Shown piece by piece: positions 15,682-24,060 of a stretch of 33,804 nucleotides of DNA (positions within the stretch are counted from its first letter, which is position 1; the number at the start of each line of letters is the position of its first letter). The stretch comes from Bacillota bacterium (GTDB lineage: Bacteria > Bacillota > Clostridia > Christensenellales > CAG-138): contig JAEESS010000024.1 in NCBI GenBank assembly GCA_016286445.1, positions 1-33,804 on the forward strand, given 5' to 3'. The notes under the pieces are model-generated. The model saw only the letters and a program-made list of their open reading frames with translations. It did not search any database and was not told where the DNA came from. The translations under genes and the position numbers were made by a program.

Positions 15682-17169
15682 ATGAATCAGAATACCGATA
15701 CAACCGATTACAAAGCCGGTGCCGAAGCTGTGATCGAGCAGCTCGGCGGACGCGACAACATCGAATCCATCTCCAACTGCATGACGCGGCTGCGCGTCGT
15801 CGTCAAGGCGGAAGAACCGGTCAACGACGCCGGGATCCGTGCGCTCCGGGATGTGCTTGCGATCGTGCACGACCGTTCGTGTTCCTATGAAATCGTAGTC
15901 GGTCCCGGAAAATGCCGGAAATACGCCGACGCCTGCCGCGCGCTGGGATTCGGCAGTCCCGACGGATCCAAAAAGGATCCGCCACCGGATCCGAAAGCAA
16001 AATGGGAAGCGAGCAAGACGAAGCAGAAGAACAACGTTGTCAAAACCGCGCTGAAAACGCTCGGCGATATCTTTGTGCCGCTGATCCCGGGTGTGATCGC
16101 CGCGGGGCTGTGCGCCGGATTTGCCTCGCTGATTGCGCAGGCTGTTCCGAATTATGAAAGCGTTCCCGCGTGGAATCTCATCTTCACGCTGCTCTCGCTG
16201 ATCAAATCCGCCTTCATGACCTTCATCACCGCATGGGTGGGCTATCGCGCCGCCGAGCGCTTCGGCGCAACGCCGATCCTCGGCGGCATGCTCGGCATGA
16301 TCACCTCACTGGACGGCATCAACGACATTGCTTCGATCCTCGGTCTGTCGAACGAAAGCGCTCCGCTGACCTCCGTTCTGCAGTCCGGAAAGGGCGGCGT
16401 TCTGGCGGTCATTTTCGGCGTGCTTCTCCTGTCCTTTGTGGAAAAGAAGATCCGTTCCCGCATGCCGGAGCGCATCGATATGATCTTTACGCCGATCCTG
16501 TCCCTGCTGATCTGCGCGGTGCCGTACATCCTTCTGATCATGCCGCTGTTCGGATATGTTTCGAGCGGGATCGCGTGGGTGTTCGGCAAACTGTGCCTTT
16601 CCGAAAGCGTGGTCGTTCGGATACTCACGGGTTTTCTGTCCTCTGCATTGTTTCTTCCGCTTGTCGCAACCGGCATGCACCACGGTCTCGTTGCTCTGTA
16701 TACGGTACAGCTTCAGGAGCTTGGGTATATCACGCTGTACCCCGCCCTTGCGATGGCAGGCGCAGGGCAGGTCGGCGCTGCGCTTGCTGTTTATCGAAAG
16801 GCGAAAAAGTCCGGCAATCAAAAGCTGTGTTCCGTGATCTCCGGCGCGCTTCCCGCAGGGTTCCTCGGTGTCGGCGAGCCGTTGATCTATGGCGTCACGC
16901 TGCCTTTGGGCAAGCCGTTTATCACCGCCGGGATCGGCGCAGGCTTCGGCGGCGCCCTGGTCATGGCTTTGCGCGTTGCATCCACCACCTGGGGGCCATC
17001 CGGTCTGCTCGGCGTCTTCGTCATGACCGAAGGTCCGCTCGGCGCATTTCGCAGCGTATTGATCTATCTTCTGGGTCTCGTCGTATCGTACGTCTGCAGC
17101 TATGTCATTACATGGCTGACGTTCAGTGCAAAGGATCTGCGTTCGGACGGCGATACGGATCGCGCATAG
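15682..17169 (+). CDS. PTS sugar transporter subunit EIIBC (glucose/sucrose superfamily)
   Basis: A 495-residue membrane protein. Residues 1-90 form an EIIB domain with the phosphorylated Cys33 in SISNCMTRLRV. A short Pro/Lys linker leads to a multi-span EIIC domain (about 120-480) with the conserved GFLGVGEPLIYGVTLPLGKP sugar-site motif near the C-terminal third. It imports and phosphorylates a sugar. The EIIB-EIIC order resembles the MurP/sucrose/trehalose group, but the sugar cannot be read. There is no EIIA domain and no hydrolase, etherase or regulator beside it, so it must borrow EIIA and a downstream enzyme from elsewhere. ATG 15682 has AAGGAG 4 bases upstream; the frame opens earlier, but the EIIB domain fits this start. 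Confidence 0.92.
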   Translation: MNQNTDTTDYKAGAEAVIEQLGGRDNIESISNCMTRLRVVVKAEEPVNDAGIRALRDVLAIVHDRSCSYEIVVGPGKCRKYADACRALGFGSPDGSKKDPPPDPKAKWEASKTKQKNNVVKTALKTLGDIFVPLIPGVIAAGLCAGFASLIAQAVPNYESVPAWNLIFTLLSLIKSAFMTFITAWVGYRAAERFGATPILGGMLGMITSLDGINDIASILGLSNESAPLTSVLQSGKGGVLAVIFGVLLLSFVEKKIRSRMPERIDMIFTPILSLLICAVPYILLIMPLFGYVSSGIAWVFGKLCLSESVVVRILTGFLSSALFLPLVATGMHHGLVALYTVQLQELGYITLYPALAMAGAGQVGAALAVYRKAKKSGNQKLCSVISGALPAGFLGVGEPLIYGVTLPLGKPFITAGIGAGFGGALVMALRVASTTWGPSGLLGVFVMTEGPLGAFRSVLIYLLGLVVSYVCSYVITWLTFSAKDLRSDGDTDRA

Positions 17170-17194
17170 GTCATCTGCCGATCATCGGGATGCA

Positions 17195-17237
17195 AAAACG
17201 GCGCTTCCGTTCCTCGACGAAAGCGCCGTTTTGTTGA
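17195..17237. terminator. Bidirectional terminator between PTS gene and ABC exporter
   Basis: AAAACGGCGCTT (17195-17206) and AAGCGCCGTTTT (17221-17232) are exact reverse complements around a 14-base loop, with T or A runs on both sides. Confidence 0.88.
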
Positions 17238-17242
17238 TTGTG

Positions 17243-18955
17243 CTATACCCGGTCGATCACGCCGGATTCGGTAAACTCCAGTACGCGGTCGCAGATATCG
17301 AGCGCCGCCGGACGGTGTGTAACGATGATGACCGTTTTGTCCGTCATGCTGCGCAGGTTCTCCAGAAGCCGTTTTTCCGAATCTGCATCCAATGCGCTCG
17401 TCGCTTCATCGAGCAGAAGGATCGGGCTTTGCGAATAGATCGCCCGCGCGATCGCGATGCGCTGCATCTGCCCCTCCGACAGTCCTGCGCCGCGTTCGCC
17501 GAGCAGCGTATCGACGCCACGGTCAAGCTCGGAAACAAACGAATCCGCACAGGCGATTTTCAGCGCGTGATACAGCCGTTCATCGTCCCTGACCGCATCG
17601 GACTCCGCGAAACCGACGATCTCCCGGATCGTGCCGCTCATCAGATAATTGCCCTGCGGAACGTACGCAAACAAGCGGCGATATGCCGATGTCAGCTCGC
17701 AGTCGGTTCCCTGCTCATCCGTATAATACCGGAATCCCGCATCGGGATGCATGACGCACATGAAAAGCTTGAGCGCCGTAGATTTTCCGCACCCGCTCGC
17801 GCCCGTAAACGCCGTATAGTCGCCTTTTCGGATCCTGATGGAGAGATTCTCCAAAACGATCGGCATATCCGTCTTTTCGATCCCCTGCGCGTCGTCGGAG
17901 ACCGGATAATAGGTAAAGAAAACGTCCCGCATTCCGATCGCGGACAGGCTGTTCTGATAGAACCGGATGATCTCCGAAAGCGGCTTTGCCTTTGCGCCGT
18001 CCTCCGGAAACTGTTCCGCTTCCATCAAGCGCTCCGCGCTTGCCAGCATGGCGTAATACCGCGGCAGAAAGCCTGTGATATTCGCCATCGGCGCCTGTAC
18101 CTGCGATACAAGCTGCATGATTGCCGTAAGCGTTCCGAAGCTGATCGTCCCGATCAGGATTCCGTAACCGCACCAACCGACGCCGAGCAGATACATCCCG
18201 GTCATTGCAGTGCCGAAGCCGATGTTGCAGAGGTTGGAAAACCGGTTCCGGCGCATTCGTGCAGCTTTGTGCGCCTGCATCTTCTCCTCTGTCCTTGCAA
18301 GCGTCTGCTCCTCTGCCGCAAAGGATTTCAGCATCAGAACACTTGCGATCCGCTCCTGTAAAAAGACCCGCAGCTTTCCGTCCGATTCCTGTACCTTCTT
18401 GTGCAGCCGCTTCATGATACGGCGGAACAGCGCCGTAAGGAGCGCCAGAACGATGCCGCCGGGAATCAGGATCACGGCGAGCATCGGTTCGATCACAATG
18501 ATCATAACAAGTGCACTGATGAGCTTGACTGCCATTCCGACCAGTCCCGGTATGATTTCCACATATCCGTTTGCGACAACGACCGTGTCGTTCGTCAGCC
18601 TGTTCAACCATTCGCCGGAATGCACCGCGCTGACGCGCAGATAATCCTTCTTCAGCAGCGTCTCGGTCAACCGTCTCTTGAATGTGTTCTCAAACGACGA
18701 TTTGGAAAGCTCCGTCAGCCATCGAACCACGGCGCGCAGTGCAAGCTGTCCCGCCGAAAGTGCAATGATGAGGATCAAAAACCGCCAGAACGCCGGCTGA
18801 TCTTTGCCGACCGCAGCATCCACAACGCCGCGCAGAAACAGCGCGTACAGCACGCCGGACCCTCCGAGCAATGCCTGCACGAGCGTCAGCGCCGCGATAT
18901 ACCATTTTCGATTGCCGGGTACTGCTAAGAGCCACCGACCGGCAGACTGCTTCAC
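17243..18955 (-). CDS. ABC exporter (membrane domain plus ATPase), coupled to an HPr-kinase-like gene
   Basis: A 570-residue half-transporter. Six helices span about residues 15-295; the ATPase has Walker A GASGCGKST (385-393), Q-loop YVPQGNYLMSG, signature LSEGQMQR (492-499), Walker B ILLLDEATSALD (about 512-523) and the H-loop His547 in IVTHRP. All are intact. The start is GTG at 18955, which overlaps the upstream stop as GTGA (18952-18955), with AAAGGA about 10 bases before; translation is probably coupled. It exports an unknown substrate. ABC exporter plus HPr-kinase-like protein is a pair seen in some peptide-maturation clusters, but no precursor peptide, PqqD-like binder or protease is present here. 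Confidence 0.92.
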   Translation of the reverse strand: MKQSAGRWLLAVPGNRKWYIAALTLVQALLGGSGVLYALFLRGVVDAAVGKDQPAFWRFLILIIALSAGQLALRAVVRWLTELSKSSFENTFKRRLTETLLKKDYLRVSAVHSGEWLNRLTNDTVVVANGYVEIIPGLVGMAVKLISALVMIIVIEPMLAVILIPGGIVLALLTALFRRIMKRLHKKVQESDGKLRVFLQERIASVLMLKSFAAEEQTLARTEEKMQAHKAARMRRNRFSNLCNIGFGTAMTGMYLLGVGWCGYGILIGTISFGTLTAIMQLVSQVQAPMANITGFLPRYYAMLASAERLMEAEQFPEDGAKAKPLSEIIRFYQNSLSAIGMRDVFFTYYPVSDDAQGIEKTDMPIVLENLSIRIRKGDYTAFTGASGCGKSTALKLFMCVMHPDAGFRYYTDEQGTDCELTSAYRRLFAYVPQGNYLMSGTIREIVGFAESDAVRDDERLYHALKIACADSFVSELDRGVDTLLGERGAGLSEGQMQRIAIARAIYSQSPILLLDEATSALDADSEKRLLENLRSMTDKTVIIVTHRPAALDICDRVLEFTESGVIDRV

Positions 18956-19692
18956 GATCCCGATCCTTTCATAGCCCGATATGCAATTTCAGCAGCTTCC
19001 GGATCCATATTGCACCCAAGCCGCCAAAGCGCGACAACGCCGGACAACCGGTCGACCAACTGTATCGTTGTGCGCATCGCTTCCGTATCCGAAGGTCGAT
19101 AGATCTGCTGCAGCAGGCAGGGATATGCTTCCGCCGGATTGATACGGCGGATACGGTTTTGCTCCGCGCGTTCCAGCACGCAGATTGCCTTCAACGGTAC
19201 AGCGCAGTTTGTGCTCAGATGGTGCTTACCGTCCCACGGCGTACCGTAAACGGTCGCGCCTTCTTTCGCAATGCAAATCAACGGTTTGTCGTCGTTGACC
19301 ATGATCGCACGTTCTCCGAGCAGCTCACGCCAAAGCCGTGCGTGCGTGCTCTTGCCCGTGCCGCTTTTGGCGGTGAACAGATATGCTTCGCCGTCGACGG
19401 AAATGCACGATCCGTGCATCAGCACGGTATCGAAGAAGGGCGCTTGTTCAGCGATTTTCCGATAGACCGCAAGCGATTCCAAATACGCGTCCCGATATTC
19501 TGCCGTTCGCTGTTTTTCATCACGCAGAGAACACGAGCGCTCGGCGTCGATATCGCGCTGCGCGATCGTAACGGCAATATCGGCAGCTTCGTCCGAAATC
19601 CGATATTCCGTACATTGCCGATGGACCTGTTCATGCAATGAACAGATCCGGACAACCATATTCGCAATGCGATAGGTTCCTGTCATTCCCAT
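18952..19692 (-). CDS. HPr kinase-like P-loop protein
   Basis: About 246 residues. The N-terminal 90 residues are unrecognised. A PEP-carboxykinase/HPr-kinase-type P-loop domain follows, with AYLFTAKSGTGKSTHARLW (Walker A about 108-116) and VNDDKPLI, and a GTPWDGKHHLSTN segment resembling the HprK C-terminal active region. Such proteins phosphorylate Ser residues on partner proteins or peptides; the length is below true HprK and the catalytic HPr-contact loop is not clear, so this is unlikely to be the cell's HPr kinase. Start is ATG 19692 or ATG 19686 (M-G-M); neither has a good ribosome binding site, and the frame is open to 19839 across a hairpin. The stop overlaps the ABC exporter GTG. 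Confidence 0.8.
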   Translation of the reverse strand: MGMTGTYRIANMVVRICSLHEQVHRQCTEYRISDEAADIAVTIAQRDIDAERSCSLRDEKQRTAEYRDAYLESLAVYRKIAEQAPFFDTVLMHGSCISVDGEAYLFTAKSGTGKSTHARLWRELLGERAIMVNDDKPLICIAKEGATVYGTPWDGKHHLSTNCAVPLKAICVLERAEQNRIRRINPAEAYPCLLQQIYRPSDTEAMRTTIQLVDRLSGVVALWRLGCNMDPEAAEIAYRAMKGSGS

Positions 19693-19703
19693 TTGCAGAG
19701 AAG

Positions 19704-19731
19704 CGGGGCGAAAACCGGCGTCTTCGCCCCG
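19704..19731 (-). terminator. Hairpin after the InlB-repeat protein
   Basis: CGGGGCGAA (19704-19712) and TTCGCCCCG (19723-19731) pair perfectly. On the minus strand the tail is CTTCTCTG, a poor T-run, so termination may be partial and could let some transcription run into the HPr-kinase-like gene 12 bases later. Confidence 0.6.
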
Positions 19732-19756
19732 TTGCGTTGTTTGTTGTGTCAGTTGG

Positions 19757-22297
19757 TCAGTTTCCCTTGTACGCGTCCGCCGCTGCGGAGTAGTAATAGA
19801 TCGCTGCGGCTGCGTTCTGTGCGGCTGTATTGCCGGCATACGCGTTCTGCATCAGCTTCACATAGGACAGCGCGGAAGCGCTGATCGTCGCCGTACTGTT
19901 GACCGTAACCGTATACGTCGTGGACAGCTGATGCGCCGAGATGTTCGGGATCTCCACAACCCAGCGGGCGCCCTTCTTGGTTACCGTCGCGTCCTTGCCG
20001 TCCGAGCAGGTTGCCGTGACTTCGTCGACGCCTTCGTTCGGCGTAAGGTACAGGCGAATCGCGGTTTCGGAATCCAGCACAAGCGAGAACGAAACCTTGC
20101 TGAAGAGGTCGCCGATATCGGGGCAGTTGATCGCATAGTCCGAAACGTCAAACGGATCGAACGCATCGTTATAGTGCTTATCCATCTTCGCGTAGCGCGG
20201 GTTTTCTCCACCAAGCTCCCAATTCTTCTGCGCCGCAAGGAACGCCTGCGTATAGTAGCCGTAGTCCGCCGTCGCTTCGATCAGCGCTTGCGTCTTATCA
20301 TTGAACTGATCCTTATTGTCATCGTACGACTCAAAGTAATTCTTGGCAGAGCGTGTGATCTCGACCGTCTTTTCGACGCCGTTCTGCGTATAGTGGAACG
20401 TTGCCGTGATCGGCTCCGCCATCTGGATCGCGTTGATGTAGCAGGTGAACGAATCGGAGCCTTCCGTGTACGCCGCTTCCGCCGTGCATTCGCCGTGCGG
20501 GATCGTGAACGTCATTTTGCTCGTCGAATAATCCACGCCCTGAATTGCCGGCAGGTTCATATTGAACATCACGCCGATCTTGCCGGAAAGCTCCAGCTGC
20601 AATCCGCGGAACGAAGGCGCTTCGGGCGTTTCCTCCACAAGCTTGTAGAGATAGACAGCGCCGGTAATTGTGGACGTTTCCGCATAGCAGGAGAAGATAC
20701 CGCTATTGTCATTATAGTGCATATAGCCGCGCGTGTTCTCACCTTGCGCAACGGGGACCGTCGCACCGTCGTCGCCTTCATACACAATGACGAACTGACC
20801 GTTATCGTCAAGATCGGTCTCGGTGCGCAGCCAGTTCTTTTTGTTTGTCTCATTTCCTGCCGCATACAGATAGCCGCCCGTCACTTTGTCATGGAACGCC
20901 CAGCCGTTTTCCGCGGTCTCGAGCGTAAACTCAAAGACAAGATCATCCGCCTCATTCATCGCGATCCAGCTCTCGTCCAGCGTCAGCGTCGTGCCTTCCA
21001 CACCGGTCACCTTGTACTGCGCGCGGTTGTTGGTGGTCTGCTTGGACATGAGATAGAGCTCATCCACAAAGAGCTCGCTCGCGATCAGGTATGTGCCGCC
21101 GTCGACAAGCCCGTCCTCGGAGGTCACAAGCTCGTACGTTCTGGCTTCAAGCTCCTTCCAAAGCGCCGTGAAGGTCGCGTCGTCCGTAAGCTCGATCTCG
21201 GTGCCCGCCGCGAAGACGTCGCCGTCCTCCGCTTCCCATCCGTCAAAGACATATCCTTCCGGCGCCGTAAACGGACAATCCGGCAGCGTGTAGGGGCTGG
21301 TGACTTCTTCGATCGTCTGCGGATCGCCTTCCGCGTCGCCCGGATACAGGGTCACGGTGTAGGTCGTCTCGGGCGTCGGACCTTCGCCGTCCTCAGAGAA
21401 GAACTGGAATGTGAAGATCGGCGTGTTCGAAGTATTCAGGGAATACACGGTGAAATATCCGCCGTAGTATTCGATGTACTGCGCGCTGCCGTTATAGGTC
21501 GCACTGTCGCACTTGATATAATAGTTGTCCGTACCGGCAGCCGCGGTCTCGAGCTGGAACAGCGTGTTCGCGCTCTGCGCGGAAACGAGCTGTACGTTGG
21601 TGCCGTCCGCTTCAAGGTACTTGCCGTCAGCAGTTTCGAAGGTGTATTTGCCGTCAGCGACCGAGACCGTCAGGCGAACTGCCTCGTCGGGCACCGCAAG
21701 GACGTTGTCGGTCAGCGTCGCGTCGGCAGCGGCAAGCTCGTACTTCTTGTTGTTGTAATAGTAGCTCTCTGCGGTCATAACCTTGCTCGCCTTCGGATAG
21801 TAGATGACGACCGTGTCGCCGTTTGCCGGTACACGCTTCAGCATCATGTCGGTGTAGTTGACGACCGGAAGATCCTTCCACTGCGCGATGAACGTCGTGT
21901 TACCGGTCAGCGTATAGGAATTGCCGGGGGCGTACATGCCCTCGTCTCCATCGACCGCCCAATAATCGAACTCCTTGCCCTCCGGCGCGGTGAATCCGCA
22001 GTTCGGAAGCGTATAGGGGCTTGTGGTCGTCACGTTCGCCATCGTGCCGGTGCCGCCGTTCGCATCAAAGGAAACGGTGTAGGTCGGCGTAGGCGTACCG
22101 GAAGCGGTTTTGTAAAACTTCGCAGATACAAATTCAACATATTTGTTGGAACTCTGACCATTCGTGACGTTGAATACAAACTTGTAGTATGCATTCGTCC
22201 ATTCCTTACCTTCATCCGGCGTGAAGATATATGTGTTATTCTGTTCAACAGCTGTAATTGTCTGTTCTTCGATAATTATTTTCAAACGAATCGTCAC
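19757..22297 (-). CDS. Secreted InlB-repeat surface protein, main part (downstream of a frameshift)
   Basis: This frame carries most of a large extracellular protein whose signal peptide lies in a different frame (22245-22643). Its own first start codon is a GTG at 22297 with no ribosome binding site, so it is not an independent gene. Two InlB/Flg_new-type beta repeats are seen: YTVSFDANGGTGTMANV with its FIAQWK end, and YTVTLYPGDAEGDPQTI with FTALWKEL. Between them lies a module (LKRVPANGDTVVIYYP to IFTFQFFSE) that is homologous to the N-terminal module of the 5'-nucleotidase at 176-600. About 280 C-terminal residues are unrecognised and end in an Ala/Tyr-rich helix (IYYYSAAADAYKGN). Adhesion or surface display is likely; no enzymatic motif was seen. 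Confidence 0.8.
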   Translation of the reverse strand: MTIRLKIIIEEQTITAVEQNNTYIFTPDEGKEWTNAYYKFVFNVTNGQSSNKYVEFVSAKFYKTASGTPTPTYTVSFDANGGTGTMANVTTTSPYTLPNCGFTAPEGKEFDYWAVDGDEGMYAPGNSYTLTGNTTFIAQWKDLPVVNYTDMMLKRVPANGDTVVIYYPKASKVMTAESYYYNNKKYELAAADATLTDNVLAVPDEAVRLTVSVADGKYTFETADGKYLEADGTNVQLVSAQSANTLFQLETAAAGTDNYYIKCDSATYNGSAQYIEYYGGYFTVYSLNTSNTPIFTFQFFSEDGEGPTPETTYTVTLYPGDAEGDPQTIEEVTSPYTLPDCPFTAPEGYVFDGWEAEDGDVFAAGTEIELTDDATFTALWKELEARTYELVTSEDGLVDGGTYLIASELFVDELYLMSKQTTNNRAQYKVTGVEGTTLTLDESWIAMNEADDLVFEFTLETAENGWAFHDKVTGGYLYAAGNETNKKNWLRTETDLDDNGQFVIVYEGDDGATVPVAQGENTRGYMHYNDNSGIFSCYAETSTITGAVYLYKLVEETPEAPSFRGLQLELSGKIGVMFNMNLPAIQGVDYSTSKMTFTIPHGECTAEAAYTEGSDSFTCYINAIQMAEPITATFHYTQNGVEKTVEITRSAKNYFESYDDNKDQFNDKTQALIEATADYGYYTQAFLAAQKNWELGGENPRYAKMDKHYNDAFDPFDVSDYAINCPDIGDLFSKVSFSLVLDSETAIRLYLTPNEGVDEVTATCSDGKDATVTKKGARWVVEIPNISAHQLSTTYTVTVNSTATISASALSYVKLMQNAYAGNTAAQNAAAAIYYYSAAADAYKGN

Positions 22298-22643
22298 TGG
22301 CTACAACAAACTTGAGTGAGTTGACCGTCAAGTTTATTGTTCCGAGTTCCAGCTCCACCTTCGTGACGGTTTCATCCATGGAATTTATGGAATAAATCGG
22401 GCGATCCTCTCCGGAAAGATTCTTTCCGCCGATACGCCACGGGCCTATGGTCGTGTTGCCGGTCACCATCCAAGTAATATTGTTTTGAGTAATCTCGCTT
22501 TCGGTAGCGTAGCCATTGGACCCGCCGGTTTCTGTACCGTCCAAAGTGTAGTACACTTCATCCTCCGCCGCCGCGACTGCGGGCAGCATGGCAAGGACCA
22601 TCAGGACCGCCAGCAAAAGTGCCAAAAGTTTCTTTTGATTCAT
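22245..22643 (-). CDS. N-terminal part of the InlB-repeat surface protein, with signal peptide; ends at a frameshift
   Basis: A 132-residue frame starting at ATG 22643 with GAGGAG 11 bases upstream. MNQKKLLALLLAVLMVLAML is a signal peptide, with likely cleavage after AVAAA. The rest (YYTLDGTETGGSNGYATES) is extracellular. The frame reads ASDDSFENN and then falls out of register within 22271-22284, ending in a nonsense tail (RRTDNYSC). Dropping one base in that stretch would join it to IIEEQTITAVEQNNTYIF of the downstream frame. I therefore read 19757-22643 as one gene of about 960 residues broken by a single-base insertion or sequencing error. It follows the anchored stalk gene by 38 bases. 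Confidence 0.8.
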   Translation of the reverse strand: MNQKKLLALLLAVLMVLAMLPAVAAAEDEVYYTLDGTETGGSNGYATESEITQNNITWMVTGNTTIGPWRIGGKNLSGEDRPIYSINSMDETVTKVELELGTINLTVNSLKFVVASDDSFENNYRRTDNYSC

Positions 22644-22681
22644 TCGTATTTCTCCTCTCATCCCTATATGATATGATTCCC

Positions 22682-23224
22682 TTACGGAAGCTCAGGCAAA
22701 ACGATGGGACTGTCGTCCGGCGTCGGGTCGGGCTCTTCGGATTCCTCCGGCTGTCCGGAAGGTTTCTCCGTCGGCTTTTCCGTTTCCTCCGGTTTCGGCG
22801 TCGTTTCGGGTCCGGCGGTCTCCGTCGGCGGTTCGGTCTTATCCGGTGTGGTGATCGGAACGGGCAGCTCTTCCAATCCGTCTGTCGGATCGGACTCGGT
22901 CGACGGGGCCTTTGTATTGCTCGGCGTCGTCGGATCGGGCTCGTTCTGCGGCTCCGGCGTATCCGTAACGGCGGGCTCCGTCGAATCGGGCTCTTCCTGC
23001 GGTTCCGGCGTATCCGTAACGGTCGAAGCCGTCGAATCAGGTTCATCCTGCTGTTCCGGTTCCGTGCTTTGGGTCGGCTTCGGGATCGGTGCCGCGCTTG
23101 AAGGGAGATCCTTCACGGGATCGTTCTTGCCGCCGCACTTGCTGACGCTGACCAGAACGATGATCCCGATCAGCACGGTCAGACACACGCAAGCAGCGCA
23201 GATCCATATGGTTTTTTTGCTCAT
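22682..23224 (-). CDS. Membrane-anchored Pro/Thr/Glu-rich stalk protein
   Basis: A 180-residue protein. Residues 1-30 are a short cytosolic stretch and a single transmembrane helix (TIWICAACVCLTVLIGIIVL). The rest is low-complexity Pro, Thr, Glu and Ser, including a repeated VTDTPEPQ-E/N-EPD unit of about 20 residues occurring twice. No folded domain follows. ATG 23224 has AAGGAG 8 bases upstream; the frame extends to 23257 without need. It appears to be the first gene of a two-gene unit with the InlB-repeat protein. It may be a cell-wall spacer or a glycosylated stalk. Similar stalks occur in three other proteins of this window. Confidence 0.75.
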   Translation of the reverse strand: MSKKTIWICAACVCLTVLIGIIVLVSVSKCGGKNDPVKDLPSSAAPIPKPTQSTEPEQQDEPDSTASTVTDTPEPQEEPDSTEPAVTDTPEPQNEPDPTTPSNTKAPSTESDPTDGLEELPVPITTPDKTEPPTETAGPETTPKPEETEKPTEKPSGQPEESEEPDPTPDDSPIVLPELP

Positions 23225-23291
23225 GATAATTTTCTCCTTTTTGAAAACGGCTCGCATTTATCAAACAGCCTATCCGATCGCCGGATATACG

Positions 23292-23305
23292 GCTGTATAT
23301 ACAGC
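23292..23305. promoter_or_regulatory. 14-bp palindrome GCTGTATATACAGC, operator candidate
   Basis: A perfect palindrome lies just downstream of the predicted start of the stalk-protein transcript and in the region divergent to the barnase gene. Perfect symmetry at this position suits a repressor site; no regulator gene is adjacent. Confidence 0.35.
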
Positions 23306-23318
23306 AATACCTTCTTAT

Positions 23319-23347
23319 ATTGTAGCATGCCGCCTGAAAAAGCGCAA
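23319..23347 (-). promoter_or_regulatory. Promoter of the stalk/InlB-repeat operon
   Basis: On the minus strand, TTGCGC (complement of 23342-23347), a 17-base spacer and TACAAT (complement of 23319-23324). Confidence 0.6.
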
Positions 23348-23426
23348 TAGAAAAATAGACAGGATCATCGCTTTTACGCTATATTTGCGGAAATGAAAAT
23401 ACCCACTTTTTATTCGCCGCATTGTA

Positions 23427-23435
23427 TGCTATAAT
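23427..23435 (+). promoter_or_regulatory. Extended -10 promoter of barnase-barstar
   Basis: TGCTATAAT (TG at 23427, TATAAT 23430-23435) with only a weak -35 (TTTTTA, 23407-23412). The ribosome binding site GGAGG lies at 23444-23448, 14 bases before the ATG. Confidence 0.7.
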
Positions 23436-23462
23436 ACCGATACGGAGGATCAAAAAACTGCT

Positions 23463-24059
23463 ATGAAACGAATCCTTTCCCTGCTGACCGCGCTGCTGCT
23501 GCTCGTCTCGCTGTTCGGCTGTACCGGACTGACCGTTCCGGTCCGAAGTCCGCAGCCGCAAAGTGAGATCGAAGCGCCGGTCTTTACTTTGGAGCCGACC
23601 GAGGCCGCTGCGTCCGAATCCGCCGAAGCGCCGACACAAGAGCTTTCCGAAGCGCCGACGCCCGCGCTCACAGACGCGCCGACGCCTGCGCCGACCGATA
23701 CGCCCTGTCCCGTTTCGGAGGACGGTGAATATTGGACCAAGGACGAGGTCGCGCTGTACATCCATCTGTTCGGGCATCTGCCGAAAAACTACATCACCAA
23801 AAGCAAAGCGCAGGACCTCGGCTGGTCCGGCGGATCGGTTGAACCGTATGCCCCCGGCTATTCGATCGGCGGCGATTATTACGGCAATTACGAAGGACTT
23901 TTACCGAAAAAGAAGGGACGCAAGTATACCGAATGCGATATCGACACACGCGGAAAGAAAAAGCGTGGCGATAAGCGCATCGTGTTCAGCAACGACGGTC
24001 TGATCTACTATACGGACGACCATTATAATTCGTTTACTCTTTTATACGGGGAGGAATAA
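23463..24059 (+). CDS. Lipid-anchored barnase-type ribonuclease
   Basis: A 198-residue secreted guanyl-specific RNase. Residues 1-20 are a lipoprotein signal with lipobox LFGC (Cys20). A Pro/Thr/Glu stalk (about 45-82, repeated EAPT-type units) leads to a barnase domain: LPKNYITKSKAQDLGW closely matches barnase, as do GGDYYGNYEGLLP and IYYTDDHYNSFTLLY. Catalytic residues are present: Glu157, Arg172 and His187 correspond to barnase Glu73, Arg87 and His102. The enzyme cleaves RNA after guanine. Barnase itself is released; the lipobox and stalk suggest this one is held on the outer membrane face, for RNA scavenging or contact killing (inference). The inhibitor gene starts 1 base after its stop codon. 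Confidence 0.93.
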   Translation: MKRILSLLTALLLLVSLFGCTGLTVPVRSPQPQSEIEAPVFTLEPTEAAASESAEAPTQELSEAPTPALTDAPTPAPTDTPCPVSEDGEYWTKDEVALYIHLFGHLPKNYITKSKAQDLGWSGGSVEPYAPGYSIGGDYYGNYEGLLPKKKGRKYTECDIDTRGKKKRGDKRIVFSNDGLIYYTDDHYNSFTLLYGEE

Positions 24060-24060
24060 C

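Noticed and set aside
17126..18361. 411-residue plus-strand ORF opposite the ABC exporter
   Set aside because: Antisense to the ATPase motifs, begins inside the PTS gene, crosses a terminator.
22271..22284. Programmed ribosomal frameshift in the surface protein
   Set aside because: No slippery heptamer, no stimulatory ribosome-binding-like sequence and no hairpin at the expected distance were seen; a simple indel explains it.
19931..22315. 794-residue plus-strand ORF opposite the InlB-repeat protein
   Set aside because: Its length is striking, but the opposite strand has recognisable repeats and a signal peptide, while this frame is Arg/Val-rich and without domains or a ribosome binding site.
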